Positions 27,948 through 43,140 of a stretch of DNA of 64,000 nt are shown one piece after another. Position numbers and translations under genes: made by a program. Each line of letters opens with the position of its first letter. The stretch's first letter is position 1. The notes under the pieces are model-generated. The model had not been told where the DNA came from. It did no database searches and saw only the letters and a list, made by a program, of their open reading frames with translations. The DNA comes from Corylus avellana (Eukaryota > Streptophyta > Magnoliopsida > Fagales > Betulaceae), in assembly GCF_901000735.1 (NCBI RefSeq), contig NC_081542.1, positions 47,408,238-47,472,237 of the forward strand, in the 5' to 3' direction.

Positions 27948-28200
27948 AATGATGTATTAACCTCGACAATTGACGTGGAATATTAGGAGTCTTTCTCTGG
28001 AATTCAAGGAGAAGACAAACTTTGAAATCACTTTCATTCATTGGATCTAACAAATTAAATATTACATGTGCAAATACATATATTATAAAATAATATTATA
28101 GAGGTTAATTAACTTAATTACATGCAAATACAAACATATATTGATGTACAGCACAGAAGATAAGGCATTAATGAAGTTTCAAATCCGCTTATGGGTTCCA
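27948..28200. other. 3' flank of CRK B
   Basis: Downstream of the minus-strand gene; closely matches 53603-53853 in inverted orientation. Probably includes the 3' UTR. Confidence 0.5.
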
Positions 28201-31061
<2,861 letters not shown>

Positions 31062-31560
31062 ATTTTACTTTGAGGGCTTGTCTACTATGATAATGGCCAA
31101 ATCTCTCAATATGGTAGCTGAAGGAGTTTATGTTTCTGCTATACCTTAGCCAAAAAATTCCATTCTTGGAGTCCTGTAATAATTCAATCAAAAGGGTAAT
31201 TTCTTCGACAAGTGCTTATGTCAAAATCAAGTAAACCGCGTTATTCTAATATTCAACTCTTGTAAAGGAGCAGGAGTTTTCATATCACTATCGGTAGACG
31301 CCAGACGGCAGCAATGTTGGGGCCACATTTCTATACAAAATATGGGCCTTATACATTTGCTTATTCTACTGTAATTGTATTATGTAGTTTCTGGGATGGG
31401 TTATGGCAGTCAAAAAGAATGTTTGAAAGTGGGTCAAAACAATTTTAGTCAATTAACAAAAGATTGGTGGGAGCTGTAGAGATTCATGGAAGGTGTTTGG
31501 GATTGGGACACTTAGGCTTGAAATATCTACTGAGAGAGGCCCACACTGATTGGGAAGAGG
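31062..31560. other. Upstream region of CRK B
   Basis: Presumed promoter and 5' UTR; matches 50246-50743 in inverted orientation, upstream of B'. No ORF is supported. Confidence 0.5.
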
Positions 31561-32230
31561 ATCGTCTCCAGTCTATTTTGGACTGGAGAATATCCGATTA
31601 ATGGTCAGAATCTCTCTAGAGAGATCCTGAAGCCATAAATGGGACATCTGTCCTATTAATAAAAAAATAATAATAATAATAAAATATTATATATATTTTA
31701 AAAATAATTTAAAAACAAAAAAATAAAAAATAAATAGTTGGAGGACAAATGAAATGGAGAGGATCCATTTAATTATATTTAAGGGGACAATTTTGTCATT
31801 TTACTTTTATTTTGAGAGCAAAAATATCTCAAAATGATGGAAATCCCCTCCATTTCATTTGAAATGGAGGGGATCCTTCTCCAGCCCTTAGAGCCACCCC
31901 ATGGCCCTAATCATTCTTCTTCTTCGTTTTTTTTTTTTTTTATTATTTATTTATTTTTTTTTTATGATTTGGCCCTTGGGGGTGGTTGGTAGGGTGGTTG
32001 AAACACCTGCAGACCATGCAGCCAAAAGCCCTACCCCAATGTATTGTTAATTAGCCCTTTTAATTTTTCTTTTTTAATTTATTATTATTATTATTTAATT
32101 ATTTTTAAAATATATATAATATTTTATTATTATTTTTTATTAATAAGACATATGCCTTATTTATGGCCTCAAGATCTCTAGATAGATCTTGACCATTAAC
32201 TGGATATTTAGATTTGAGAGGACCGAATCT
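31561..32230. mobile_element. Non-autonomous element with long imperfect TIRs and GC-rich core
   Basis: The left arm (about 31575-31680: ATATCCGATTAATGGTCAGA, ATCTCTCTAGAGAGATC, CATAAATGGGACATCTGTCC) and the right arm (about 32110-32215, reverse complement) are imperfect inverted repeats over about 110 bp. The interior has a second inverted pair around GGAGAGGATCC/GGAGGGGATCC and the GC-rich repeat GGCCCTTGGGGGTGG. Half copies sit at 41945-42260 and 49973-50225. Long TIRs suggest a MULE-like MITE; the class is inferred. Confidence 0.65.
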
Positions 32231-33122
32231 CACAGTTTGTCAGACTAGGTTCATTAGACTTTAAAATTCCAAATCCAAAAAGAAAATTCCATTACCGGGA
32301 AATCTAGAGAGGGAGACCAGTTTTCCAACTTAAGATTTCAATTAATTACCAAATCAAAAATGAAAATTCCTCTCTAGGAAAAGACCACCTTGACCCTTTC
32401 CTTTGTTTTGACGTGTCTCTTAAAATTATTATTAAATTTGTGATAAATTATTATTAAATTTTGATATAAAAAAAAATGTAGTTCAGAAGAAAGACCTTCT
32501 GGCTTCTGCGATGAAAAATTCGGCAAACAATTCTGTTCTGGCCAGGTTGTTTCCTCGCTATGGTACCATGCGAAGAAAAAAACAAAGCGTACTGGGAGTG
32601 GGACTCTGGGAGATAGAGGATTAATTACTTACCCAATAGGGATATAAAGCCGAATAACAATCGTACTCTGTAATGACTTTACGACAAGAAAGTATACAAT
32701 GGAATAAAGGCCGATGCTATCTGGTCTGTTTAGTCGTTTAGTCTTGGTGGGCTTGGATGATAAATGGATAGGTGGGAGGAGGGAGTCCCAAGTTCTTTTG
32801 TTGGACATGATTGTTTGGACAAATGTCCCAGATTAAATTTGGTATAAGCTTTTGGCAAATGAAAATGTTCATGGTTTCATGATACTACCAATTATTCATC
32901 ATTTACAATTTACAAGCCCACTAATTAAGTCATATATATAGCCATCGAAAAATAACCAACACTTTACTGTAAAAGTTTATTATATACAAATCTAAATTAT
33001 TCAATTAATAAATCTTGTGCAAGATCCTTTTATTTTCTATAATATTCCAGAAATATGATACAATTTCATTAGTTTATTAGCATGCTATATAACATGAAGC
33101 GCGGAAATCTTGTGACTAGTCA
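32231..33122. repeat. 3' flank of A2, duplicated at 42260-43038
   Basis: The block 32270-32955 is repeated in the same orientation at 42290-43038 (AGAAGAAAGACCTTCTGGCT at 32484 and 42523). It continues into the A2 gene end here, but into a gap there. No gene. Confidence 0.75.
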
Positions 33123-35950
33123 TCATCGAGGCAAAAGACTGGAAACAGTAAGGTGATTTACAGAAGGATTAGTTGTGGGAATGTAATCAGTCTGAATGAC
33201 TCAAGCCACAACAAATAGAGGTTGTTTTGGGTGAGGAAAAGAAACTGATTTGTTTCCCAACAGAACAAGCACATATGACATCGTGGGTCTATCCGCTGGA
33301 TCCTCTTGCACACACAAAAGCCCAATATGCATGCACTTTAAAACTTTTGTTGTCGGGCATGACTCCATCAACAAAGGGTTGACAAATTCCAATTCTTTTC
33401 CTTCATTCCATAGTCTCCATGCCTGTCAATACACATTTAAAGTAAATATATTTCTTAAGCATACAATACATCATGTTACGAATTAGCACCTCCTCCCTCA
33501 TGAGCAAAGGGTGGGTGAGTTCACGAGTTTAAGATATATATGATAAATAACCGCACTTTTTAAAAGCTTAAACCGATAAGAATGAGCGAATTTTTTTGAG
33601 TATACAATTATGAGTATTGTGGACAGGTTGAATATGTAATAAGTGTGAATGATTAATATAGTATAGTTGGACTCAAACTCATAGGGTTATTAAGCTTTTG
33701 GATTAGGTGGCCTCCTTACTCTTGGGCGGATATGTAAAAAAAAAACAAAAAAAAAACCATACATATACAAGCAATGTCTAGGCATGCTCCGTGAGGTAGA
33801 AGCCGCTATTTTTCTTCCCGCTAATAATCTCAAGTAATATCACGCCAAAGCTGAAGACATAAGATTTTATAGAAAATAGTCCATCCATTGCATATTCGAG
33901 AGCCATGTATCCACTGTTTTGAGCATATATAGCATTACCATGCATGTTATTGTTGTTGTTGTTGGTTTTTTTTTTTATTGGTCTGAATTTCATTCAAAAA
34001 TCAAAATTGGGAAACACACAAAAAAGAAGAAGAAGAAGAAGAAGCACACTCACTATGTTCTGACAATTCTTCGAGTGTTAGCTGAGTGTTGGTTTTCACC
34101 AAAGAATCTTGCCATGCCAAAATCTGATATTTTGGCTTCCATTTCATGGTCCAACAATATATTGCTAGGCTTTAGATCCCGGTGAATGATTTTAAGACGG
34201 GAGTCCTCGTGAAGATAAAGAAGTCCTTTAGCAATACCAGCAACAATGTTATAGCATGTTTTCCGATCATGCTCAATGCGTTTTTCTGAATCTAAAAATA
34301 ACAAAAATAATTAGATTCGAATTTGCGACGTTTCATTTGATAATAAAGTTTAAGCTAATAAAGAAAGTTAGTAAATAAATAGGGTCAAAGAACAAACCAA
34401 AGATAAAGAAGTCAAGGCTTCTATTGGGCATAAATTCGTAGACAAGCATATTTTCCTTTCCCTCTCTGCCACATCCCAAAAGGTTCACAAGGTTTCGGTG
34501 TTGAAGTTTTGCAATAAGTATGACCTCATTTTTAAGTTCCTCTAAGCCTTGCCATGACTTCTTTGACAGTCTTCTGACTGCTACTTCCTTGCCATCTGGC
34601 AGCACACCCTGCCGGGAGAATCATCCATAAATTCAGGCCCCATATATATGAAGCAATAATTAGGCCATGACAAAGAAACAGAAAAGTTGGTGTTACCTTG
34701 TAGACAGTGCCAAAGCCACCTTTTCCAAGCTTATTTGAATCTGAAAAGTTGTCTGTAGTTGCCACTATTGTCGATAGATCCATGAAGGACAATTCTTCAG
34801 CACTCACCAATTCACCGTCTTGTGTAATGGCAACTCCAGTATGGCTTGTCAGGTCATGTAATAGTGCTTTCTGGCTTTCCTCATCATCTGCAAATAAACA
34901 TGAAATTACCTGCTTGTTGGTAAACATCTATGATGGTAATTAGTAGTTAGCTAGTTAGATAAATTCACCTCTTTGTGTTCTCTTGTTCCTCCCATGATAA
35001 ACAGCACAAGACCCAACAACAACTGCTATAACCGATATTGGGATACAAGCAATCACCACAACCATCCAAATCTTCAATTTAGGCCCTGCTTTTCCATAAG
35101 AAGATTTCGATTCACCAAGACCACTATTTTAAAGGAAATCAATCAGCAAAATTCTTATGTCCTTACCTTTGGAACTTGGGTAGGTTAAGAACACACTTGA
35201 AGCGTTGTAGAATTGGTAGAGCTGAAACCTCACATTACAATTCGCACTAACAATAATTCCACCTTGGCGTGAATGGCAGCATGCATGAAGATCTCCCAAG
35301 GCCTGCACCAGACAACTATAACAGGAACTTTCAGAGATGTCCTTAGTACATTGTACAAGACCGTAAATTGTTTCCTTCCTGGAAAATTTAATTTCCCCTG
35401 TTGCAAACATGCGTTTCGAAGGATCAAACGCAGCCTCTCTTGAGATGTTATCTATTAAGTAGGTTAATACCTTATCAAAACGAACTGGATTAATTGAAAG
35501 ATTTTTCTCCAGATAATTCTGGTCTGGATACTTTCCAGTATAAACCATCAAGGAATAGAAATTCTGCCTGGAGTAGCGAACTTGACAAAGCTCAAACCAA
35601 ATCGTTGCATCTTCAGTTTTGCACTGATTCAAGATTTCCTGGCTTGCATTCTTTATGCAATCCCGGCAAACTGTCGAATTGACATCCCCTCTACAAAGTG
35701 CTTCACCATAGACTTTTGGGTCCTCCCCAGTAGAGTTGTTGTAGAAACCTGTTGCCGAAGTATTGGATGGGCCGGATGGCAATGACTGAAAAAGGAGCTT
35801 TAGATTGTTTTCAAATGGGCTGCTGAGTGCGTAATTTCTGGACTCTGGGTTACAAAAGGTATAGACAGGATCTCCACTGGCAAGGACAGGGCGCATTAAA
35901 AGTGGTATAATTAAGAAAAGCATAGCTGAAACAACATCATCTTTTTCCAT
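33123..35950 (-). pseudogene. Cysteine-rich receptor-like kinase, copy A2, pseudogene
   Basis: Close paralogue of A with all seven exons: 35950-35167, 35085-34969, 34887-34697, 34608-34398, 34291-34054, 33913-33763 and 33422-33123. The ectodomain is intact (signal peptide, two DUF26 domains, [13 protein letters not shown] and [13 protein letters not shown]). The kinase is damaged. The ATP-binding Lys is Arg (EVAVRRLS, codon 34573-34575), the APE motif is ALE (33898-33900), and the invariant Asp of subdomain IX is Tyr (KSYVFSFG, 33859-33861). VVGT reads IVRT. Exon 6 has CAG-to-TAG (33778-33780), and exon 7 has AGA-to-TGA (33201-33203). If transcribed it could at most make a membrane-anchored receptor with a dead, truncated kinase. 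Confidence 0.9.
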
Positions 35951-37293
35951 CTTCCAAATATGCTAGAAAATTGGATGATTGCTTCAGCTGAACTGCTGAA
36001 TATTTCAACCTTCGACAACCAGATTTATCTTCAAGCTTGTGTCATGTTAAACCGCTGAACATTGCACCGAAACTTCCGCGCTGCATCTGGATACTGACAC
36101 AAATTCTTTTTTCTGAACAAATTTACCTGTAGTTTCTTGAGTTGACTAACCAAAGCCCATAGTATTATCATTAATTTTTTGTTCTTGTTTATTGAACAGC
36201 CAATGGCGTTCACCAAGGTAAGAGTCAAATAATCGACTAACATTATTAAATTTACTTGTAACTTACTAATGTTGTTTGGAGCACATCTCCAATAATATTT
36301 TCGATTTTCTTTTCTTGTTTTTAGATGTATTATAATTGATACTTCATTAATTGATGTTGTCTATAGGTAAACAAATGGCTCTTGGACCGAGCGTATGTTG
36401 CGACTTCTTTTTGGCTCACGTTTTTCACTCTCCGAGTTGTTTTTTGAATTATATTGTGCGCCTACCGTCAATTCTTTTTTTTTAACTGGGTTTTCGAGTT
36501 CAGCTGCCCAAGTCTCCTTCTCCCAACCAATTTAGGATTCTTTTGGGGTGTACTGTTGTACATAAGAACTTTATTTCCTTTTTATCTTTTTAAACGTGAG
36601 ATAGTTTTTAAAATTATTATTGAATTTAGCATACTTTTATATTTTTATTCAATGATAATTTTCAAAATCTTATCACATTTAAGAAATAAAAGTCGTACCT
36701 ATAACATTACTCGTTTTGGCAATCTATTAGTGTAATTTTATTTGTCACTCCCTCATCCACCTCCCAACAAAGTCTATGTGGCCAGAGGCAGAACCAAGTT
36801 GAGCCTTGGGGAGACCCTAGACCTCTCAAGGCCCAAGGTGGTCTAAAAAAAAAAAAAATTATAAAGTTCTTATAAAATTTAATTTTTGACCCCCAAACTA
36901 TTTTTTTTTAATTTTGCTCTCCCAAACACAAATCTCTTGTTCCACCCCTTTATATGGCATGGTCCTCCAACCAAAAAGTAATGATATATATATATATATA
37001 TATATATATAGTAATGCTATATATATATATCCCCATCCCCAAGTGGTCTCCTGTAACATTTGTATAAGATTAGTTTTTGGTGGAGAATGTACCCATAGCT
37101 TCAAGGAAGGCAGACAGCCTGGTTCGGGCCTTCTCAAGAATGTGAGAAATTAAGCCGCACGTTCGCTTTAATTAAGCCGCACGTTCGCTTTAATCTTTCA
37201 CACTTTCGTAAGTACTGTTGGCCTTCGAGAATTTAGAGGTTGTCTCTTTGAGAACTGAGAGGATCTCCGGCGGTACTTGTAACTTAGTGTTTT
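35951..37293. other. Intergenic, upstream of A2
   Basis: The first 300 bp resemble DNA upstream of A, then the similarity fades near 36450. A run of (TA)n lies at about 36987-37029. No gene is supported. A short direct duplication of AAGCCGCACGTTCGCTTTAA occurs at 37152-37192. Confidence 0.5.
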
Positions 37294-38072
37294 GGTAAAG
37301 TCTACATGAACCTCAAATTACTACTCAATTGACAATGTCCTTTAAAATTTTAAATTGTAACAACGTCCCTCTAAAACTTTAAATTGTGACAATGTCTTCC
37401 CAAACTACCAAAACATTGTCAATATCCCCCTTAAGGCTAGTAAAAAGATAAAAATACCCCTATATTTTTCTCAACAAAAAAAATACCCATATATATATAT
37501 ATATAAACGAAAAATTTTAATTTAAAAAGAACGATTTTTTTTAAAAAAAATTATTTGTTAAACGGAATTTTTCATTTACTTTTTTGAAAAGAATTTTTTT
37601 AAACGATTTTTCTTTTAAAACTGAAATTTTTATTTAAAAGAAACATTTTTTTTAAAAAAAAAAAATTTAGCTAGAAAACGAAATTTTTTTATTTTCTGAA
37701 ACAAAAATTGTTAATTTTTTTAAAACAGAAATTTTTATTTTAAAAAAGTTGTAAGACAAACAAAAAAAAAAAAAAAAAAATTCATTTTTTATAACAAAAA
37801 AAAAAATTGAATTTTTTTAATTTTTTTCTTATACAAAGGATTTTTTTTTTTTTGTTTTTTTAATTTGCCACCTTTGGTGTATATATGTATATTAGTTTTA
37901 GGGTTTTTTTTAGAAGTTTTATTATTTTTTGTTTTTATTTTACTAAGAGTAGTTTCTTCATTGAGAGAACATTGACAATATTTGGTAGTTTGAGGGACAT
38001 TGTCACAATTGAAAGTTTGGGGGTGGCATTGTCAATTGGGTGTTAATTTGAGGGGGTATGTAGACTTTCCCC
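37294..38072. mobile_element. MITE-like element, about 780 bp, long TIRs
   Basis: The left arm AAAGTCTACATGAACCTCAAATTAC... and the right arm, in reverse complement AAAGTCTACATACCCCCTCAAATTA..., match over about 130 bp. Both contain CAATTGACAATG, AATTGTGACAATGTC and CAAACTACCAAA. The interior is A/T homopolymer-rich and non-coding. Flanking target duplication not resolved. Confidence 0.75.
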
Positions 38073-38081
38073 TAGTTTTTG

Positions 38082-38262
38082 AGTTGAGAAATGTTACACA
38101 TCCTAAATTTTCTTCTTAAAAGTTGGTTTCCAAATGATATGTCACCATCCCATGAGTTGGTGACATATTTCCCAAAATAATAAATCTCATGAGATTGTGA
38201 TACATTATTAATTTGGGAACTAATTTTTGGGAAAAAAATTTGATATGTGTAGTACTCCTCTT
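38082..38262. mobile_element. Small MITE, about 180 bp
   Basis: Inverted arms GAGAAATGTTACACATCC...GTTGGTTTCCAAATGATATGTCAC and, in reverse complement, GAGGAGTACTACACATATC...TAGTTCCCAAATTAATAATG. Non-coding, directly beside the 37294-38072 element. Confidence 0.55.
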
Positions 38263-39370
38263 TTTAGTTAAATTTAGCAATTATATCTTTCTTTCTTTTT
38301 TTTTTTTTCCAGCAATCATTTTGTAAAATAGCATTTTTCTCTACAATTATATTAATATAATATCATTTCCAACTGTTTCAATTTCTTATTTTACTCTTTA
38401 ACTTTTCTTTCTCTCCCTCATTTTCTCTCTGTGGTTCATCTCCAAGACTCAAGAGTCAAGACTCCACCGAAACACCTCTCAGTCTCAGCATCCAAAATAT
38501 TTTTTCCTCTTCTTCTCTTTCTCTCCAACTTTCTCTTCTTCTCTCTTCTCTTTCATTCTCAGCAACCAATTTTTTTTTTCCTCGAAACTTTTGTGTCTGA
38601 AACTCTAGGAAGCTGGAAAGAAAACTCTTGAATTAGTGAAAATTTTTTAAGAAATTTCCGTTTAATGGGTCAACGAAGATGATGGGTTTTAGGAAATTTT
38701 GGTTCAAAGGGTTGATCAAGATGATGGGTTTTACGAAATTTTGGTTCAAAGGGTTGAAATCAGATTTCATGGGTTTTACTAGATTTGGGTTTTGAAGCTT
38801 TGATGAATTTTTGTTTAATTTCCTGTAAAAAATTGGGACTTTTTTTAAATTAAATTGGCTGTGAACGTTTGTATATATATAGACATTGTGGTGAATTGAG
38901 GTTTAATGTTGATGTTCGTCACAATTGGGGTTTAATGTTAATGTTGATTACTTCTTCAATATACATGGCTATATATACACAATTTTTGTGTGTGAATTTA
39001 CAAGAGAATAGCATAGAATAATAATTTTCCAGTATTTCACAACAATATATGAAATGAATGATTTCATATATATGTTTATTTTCTCTTTGATTGAGTGTTG
39101 GAAAAAAAATATAATAAAAAAAATGAGAAATAATATTTAAAAGGAAGTAAACTGTAAAATAGAAGATCTATTGGAGTGTGTAGTGAAAAAACAGTAGCTA
39201 AAGTAATGAGTTGTACTTTTTCAGTAGCTAAACTGAGATGCTCTAAGTACAAATTTTTTAACATGGTAATTAAAATCAGGGAGAAGGCTTGTGTGTCCAC
39301 TTATAAGTAGCAACAACTATATATGTTTAAACAACACTCGTTTGCAGTAACTCTAGCAGTAGTTAGCTAG
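38263..39370. other. Intergenic, pyrimidine-rich then AT-rich
   Basis: A C/T-rich tract occurs at about 38390-38580. A local direct repeat TTTTAGGAAATTTTGGTTCAAAGGGTTGA / TTTTACGAAATT... lies at 38689-38755. No domain-bearing ORF. Confidence 0.45.
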
Positions 39371-40274
39371 TAGGGGTGTAAACAAGTCAAGCTTGAGCGA
39401 ACTTTCCATGTTCAAGTTTGGCTCGTTTAAATTTTACTCGATCTCGAGCTCTTATATTTAATTTAATTTTTTTTAAAAAAAAAAATTAAACATCACGTAC
39501 TCTTAAACGGCTTAAGAAGCCAGCTTGCATATGAGCATTTGCTTAGAGTGGCTAGTTGAGTATAGAGCCTGAGTCAATACAGTAAGGCACTTGGTTTCAA
39601 AGAGAGAGAATATGCATCCTTTTCTAGATAAGCAAACTTGGGGATTGGTGTTTTCTTAGCAATATGAGATAAGTTAACAGGTTGTATTCAGACTGCATTG
39701 GGACAACGCCCCCTACAAAAAAAATATTTTTTTAACGTCTCTCTCTCAATCTCCCTCACCAGTCATAGCACATCTTCCACCTGAACTCTCATTTCCCACT
39801 CTCTCACCCTCGCTCACCAGACAGGTAGTGATAGTGTTTGGGTCTGTTTGATTCTTCAATAGTTTCTATTTTTCGCAATCTCCCTCAATAGTTTCTACTT
39901 GATTTTTCTTCCTTTCGTTTGTGTCTGCTCTAATTGAATCGAGGTCTTTTTAATGATTGCTCTCTCTTTCTCCCTTTGATCACGAAGGGTCTAGAATTTT
40001 TCATTTTCTAACGCTTAAATATAAATGCAATTTTAAAATTTTAATAATTATGAGATTTATAATTAATTATGTATTTTATATATATATATATATAGGACAC
40101 ACACACACAAGCTTATACGAGCTTGCTCACGAGCCTAACCGATTCGAGCCGAATTTGCTTTGTTTAATATTCGAGCCATGATTTGTGTTCACGAAGTATT
40201 TCATTTAATAATCGAGTCGAATACAAGCCGAGCTTATACGAGTCGATTTCAAGTTTGCTCACTTAACACCCCTA
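39371..40274. mobile_element. Non-autonomous hAT element, 904 bp, with 8-bp target duplication
   Basis: The ends are TAGGGGTGTAAACAAGTCAAGC (39371) and the inverse ...AGTTTGCTCACTTAACACCCCTA (40274). Flanks are TTAGCTAG (39363-39370) and TTAGCCAG (40275-40282), an 8-bp target duplication with one mismatch, as expected for hAT. Subterminal regions are rich in inverted GCTCGAG/CGAGC-type motifs. No transposase ORF; it must be mobilised in trans. Confidence 0.85.
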
Positions 40275-40282
40275 TTAGCCAG

Positions 40283-41530
40283 CAAAGATCATGAGACTTT
40301 GAATGCCCATATTTATTGTACTTATTCATAATGCTTTAGTGAAAGCATATACCAGGAAGAAGGCTTGAGAATATGCACCAATTATTCATCACCACTTACC
40401 AGAACCAGACTTCAGTATGAGAGAACAGCATTCAGCCAACAGCTTTTATATCTTAATTATTGTAAATCAGCAAAAATACTAAATCACTTAGGATTTGAAT
40501 TTCCTCATATTTTCTTAGAGTAAAGTCCATTTTAAATTATCACTCCAATAACAATTTACCTCATAAACTATCAATTGTTAAGTGAACTATACCCAATTTT
40601 TTAAAATATGAGATTCTCATATTCTAAAATATGAACTATCTATTTCATCTAACGATTTAAATAAATGCAAAAATTTGTGTTACCGAGGTAAATAAATTTT
40701 ATATATTGAAAAACTAAAATTAATTATCTCAATAATATACAAACTTGTGCATTTATTTAAACTGTTAAATGAAATGAATAGGTCAAATTTTACAATATAA
40801 AAATATCATATTTTAAAAAATACGAAGAAATTTCAATCCATTATTTAGTTGTCATGCTGAGGCTGATTACTAGCATCCTAGTCCGCTTTGACGTTTTAAC
40901 GAACATTCGGAATTTTCTCATTGGATACTATTCTGGGTCAAGTACGATGAATGCAATTTAGTCATTAGTATTGATATACAATGTCGCGGCCTAACCCGGC
41001 CACAGGGACGTATAATTAAAGATGTTTACTCTTTATTTATTTATTTTTTGACAACCAAAGTTTCAAAGCAGTAATAATCATTTGAAATCTCAATATCCTT
41101 ACCAATACAAAACTTTAGACAAAATACTGTTCAAAGCCTCAACATGACAAACCAAAGAAATAAATCCTCGGCATGTCAAACCACAGAAACAAATTACGAG
41201 ACTCAAAGTTGTCCATATAGAAAATTGCATGGCATAGCCTAAATTAACCTGATGACCAAAACACCTGACAAGGGGATATTATTATGCCTGGACCCGTCCA
41301 AAGAACTTCTGTTTCTCTTGTGTTGTCTGGAAGCGACCATGCCCAAACTTGGAGGAAAAGATGTCTACTCTTTATTAAAACTAATGAGTAGCTGTCATGG
41401 CTATAAGGACACATGACCATCTGCTATTTAACGAAGTTGGATAAGTTGAATTCTTTGTTGGGTTAAATACTAAAAATTCCCATAGGTTTGGACACTTTAT
41501 TTTTTTCTCCTTAGGTTTTGATTTGTATCA
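40283..41530. other. Intergenic, nothing recognised
   Basis: AT-rich with no ORF showing a domain. A short imperfect inverted pair surrounds 40610-40820 (AAAATATGA...TCATATTTT), possibly a decayed MITE. Confidence 0.4.
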
Positions 41531-41740
41531 CTACAAAAAACCTTCTGATTAGTAACGACACATTCGTAACGTGTCAATAGGCTTAACACGTTACTAAATG
41601 TTAGTAACATGTGCTGCATGTTACTAATTTGGATGTTACTATTTAATAACGTGTCAACTTGGTTTCCTATTTACTATTTATGTTACTATTTACTAATTTG
41701 GATGTTACTATTTAAGATAAGGTTACATAGGTATATATAT
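41531..41740. mobile_element. CACTA terminus (left end) of a second family
   Basis: CACTACAAAAAACC at 41531 is followed by repeats of TAACGTGT/ACACGTTACTAA and TTACTAATTTGGATGTTACTATT to about 41720. This is a CACTA TIR with subterminal repeats, but the motif differs from both the 6337 element and the 48757 end. No partner terminus identified; probably a truncated end. Confidence 0.65.
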
Positions 41741-41759
41741 AATCCCAAAACTACGTCGT

Positions 41760-41940
41760 TTTGGCATCAATATTTAACGGTTTATATCGGTTAAACTGTT
41801 AACTGATATGAAATTTCTAACCGAACCGATAAGCATACCGGTATAAAAAATTTAACCGATAAGGATATCGGTATATCGATTACGGTTAATATCGGTTCGG
41901 TCGAAACCGGTACACGGCCGGTAATCGGTAACCGGTTAAT
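41760..41940. repeat. Repeat rich in ACCGGT/ATCGGT units
   Basis: Many short direct and inverted copies of AACCGAT, ATATCGGT and ACCGGT, ending CTGTCCACCCCTAG. The CACCCCTA end is typical of one end of hAT-like non-autonomous elements; the other end is not found. Confidence 0.5.
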
Positions 41941-41944
41941 CTGT

Positions 41945-43038
41945 CCACCCCTAGCTTCGGCCACCCCATGGCCGTTGGGAGTGGATCAGCCAATTTGGCC
42001 CTTGGTGGTGCCTGGACCACCCCCAAGGGCCATGGGGGTGGCTTCAGCCACCCCAGACCGTGGCTAAAGCCACCCCCAACCCCAATGGGGTAGCCTACCA
42101 CCCCTTAATATTTTTTTAATTTTTTTTAATTTTTAAAATATATATATATATATATATTTATTTATTTTTTTTATTAATAAGATATATGTCATATTTATGG
42201 CCTCTAGATCTTTAGAAAAATCTTGACCATTATCTGAATATTTGGACTTGAGAGGATGCGGATCCCACATATTGTCAGACTAGGTTCATTAGACTTTAAA
42301 ATTCCAAATCTAAAAAGAAAATTCCATTATGGGAAATCTAGAGAGGGAGACCAGTTTTCCAACTTAGGATTTCAATTAATTACCAAATCAAAAATGAAAA
42401 TTCCTCTCTAGGGAAAGACCTGCTTGACCTGATACCTTCATTTGTTTTTATGTGTCTGTTAAAATTATTATTGAATTTGTGATAAATTATTATTAAATTT
42501 TGATTAAAAAAAAAAAACTATTTCAGAAGAAAGACCTTCTGGCTTCTGCGATGAAAAATTTGGCAAACAATTCTGTTCTGGCCAGGTTCTTTCCTCGCTA
42601 TGGTACCATGCATGTGAAGAAAAAAACAGAGCGTACTTGGGAGTGGCCCAGTGGGACTCTGGGAGGGAGAGGATTCATTACTTACCCAATGGGGATAAAA
42701 AGCCGAAGAACAATCATACTCTATATTGACTTTACGACAAGAAAGTATACAAGGGAATATATAATTTCATCTAATAAAGGCCGAAGCTATCCTGTTAGTC
42801 GTTTAGTCTTGGTGGGCTTGGATGATAAATGGACAGATGGGAGGAGGGAGTCCCTAGTTCTTTTGTTGGACATGGAAGGTGTTTCACTTCACAAATGGGC
42901 TTTGTTTGGACAAACGGCCCAGATTAAATTTGGTATTAGCGTTTGGCAAATGAAAATGTTCATGCTTCCATGATACTACCGATTATTCATCATTTACAAT
43001 TTACAAGCCCAAGAAGTCATAGAGCCATCGAAAAATAA
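41945..43038. repeat. Extra copy of half TIR element plus A2-type 3' flank
   Basis: Matches 31960-32955 in the same orientation: GC-rich core, right arm of the TIR element, then the flank including GTCTTGGTGGGCTTGGATGA. A 157-codon open frame inside (42500-42973) is not conserved as coding in the other copies. It stops at the gap at the point homologous to 32955, only about 168 bp short of where an A-type gene would end. Confidence 0.8.
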
Positions 43039-43138
43039 NNNNNNNNNNNNNNNNNNNNNNNNNNNNNNNNNNNNNNNNNNNNNNNNNNNNNNNNNNNNNN
43101 NNNNNNNNNNNNNNNNNNNNNNNNNNNNNNNNNNNNNN
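43039..43138. other. Scaffold gap (100 N)
   Basis: Fixed-size gap between duplicated CRK flank (left) and CACTA internal sequence (right). Confidence 0.95.
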
Positions 43139-43140
43139 TG

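Noticed and set aside
42500..42973. 157-codon plus-strand frame (MIKKKKLFQKKDLL...) as a novel gene
   Set aside because: The same DNA at 32484-32960 and in the A/A' flanks is not open; no domain. It is duplicated CRK 3' flank.
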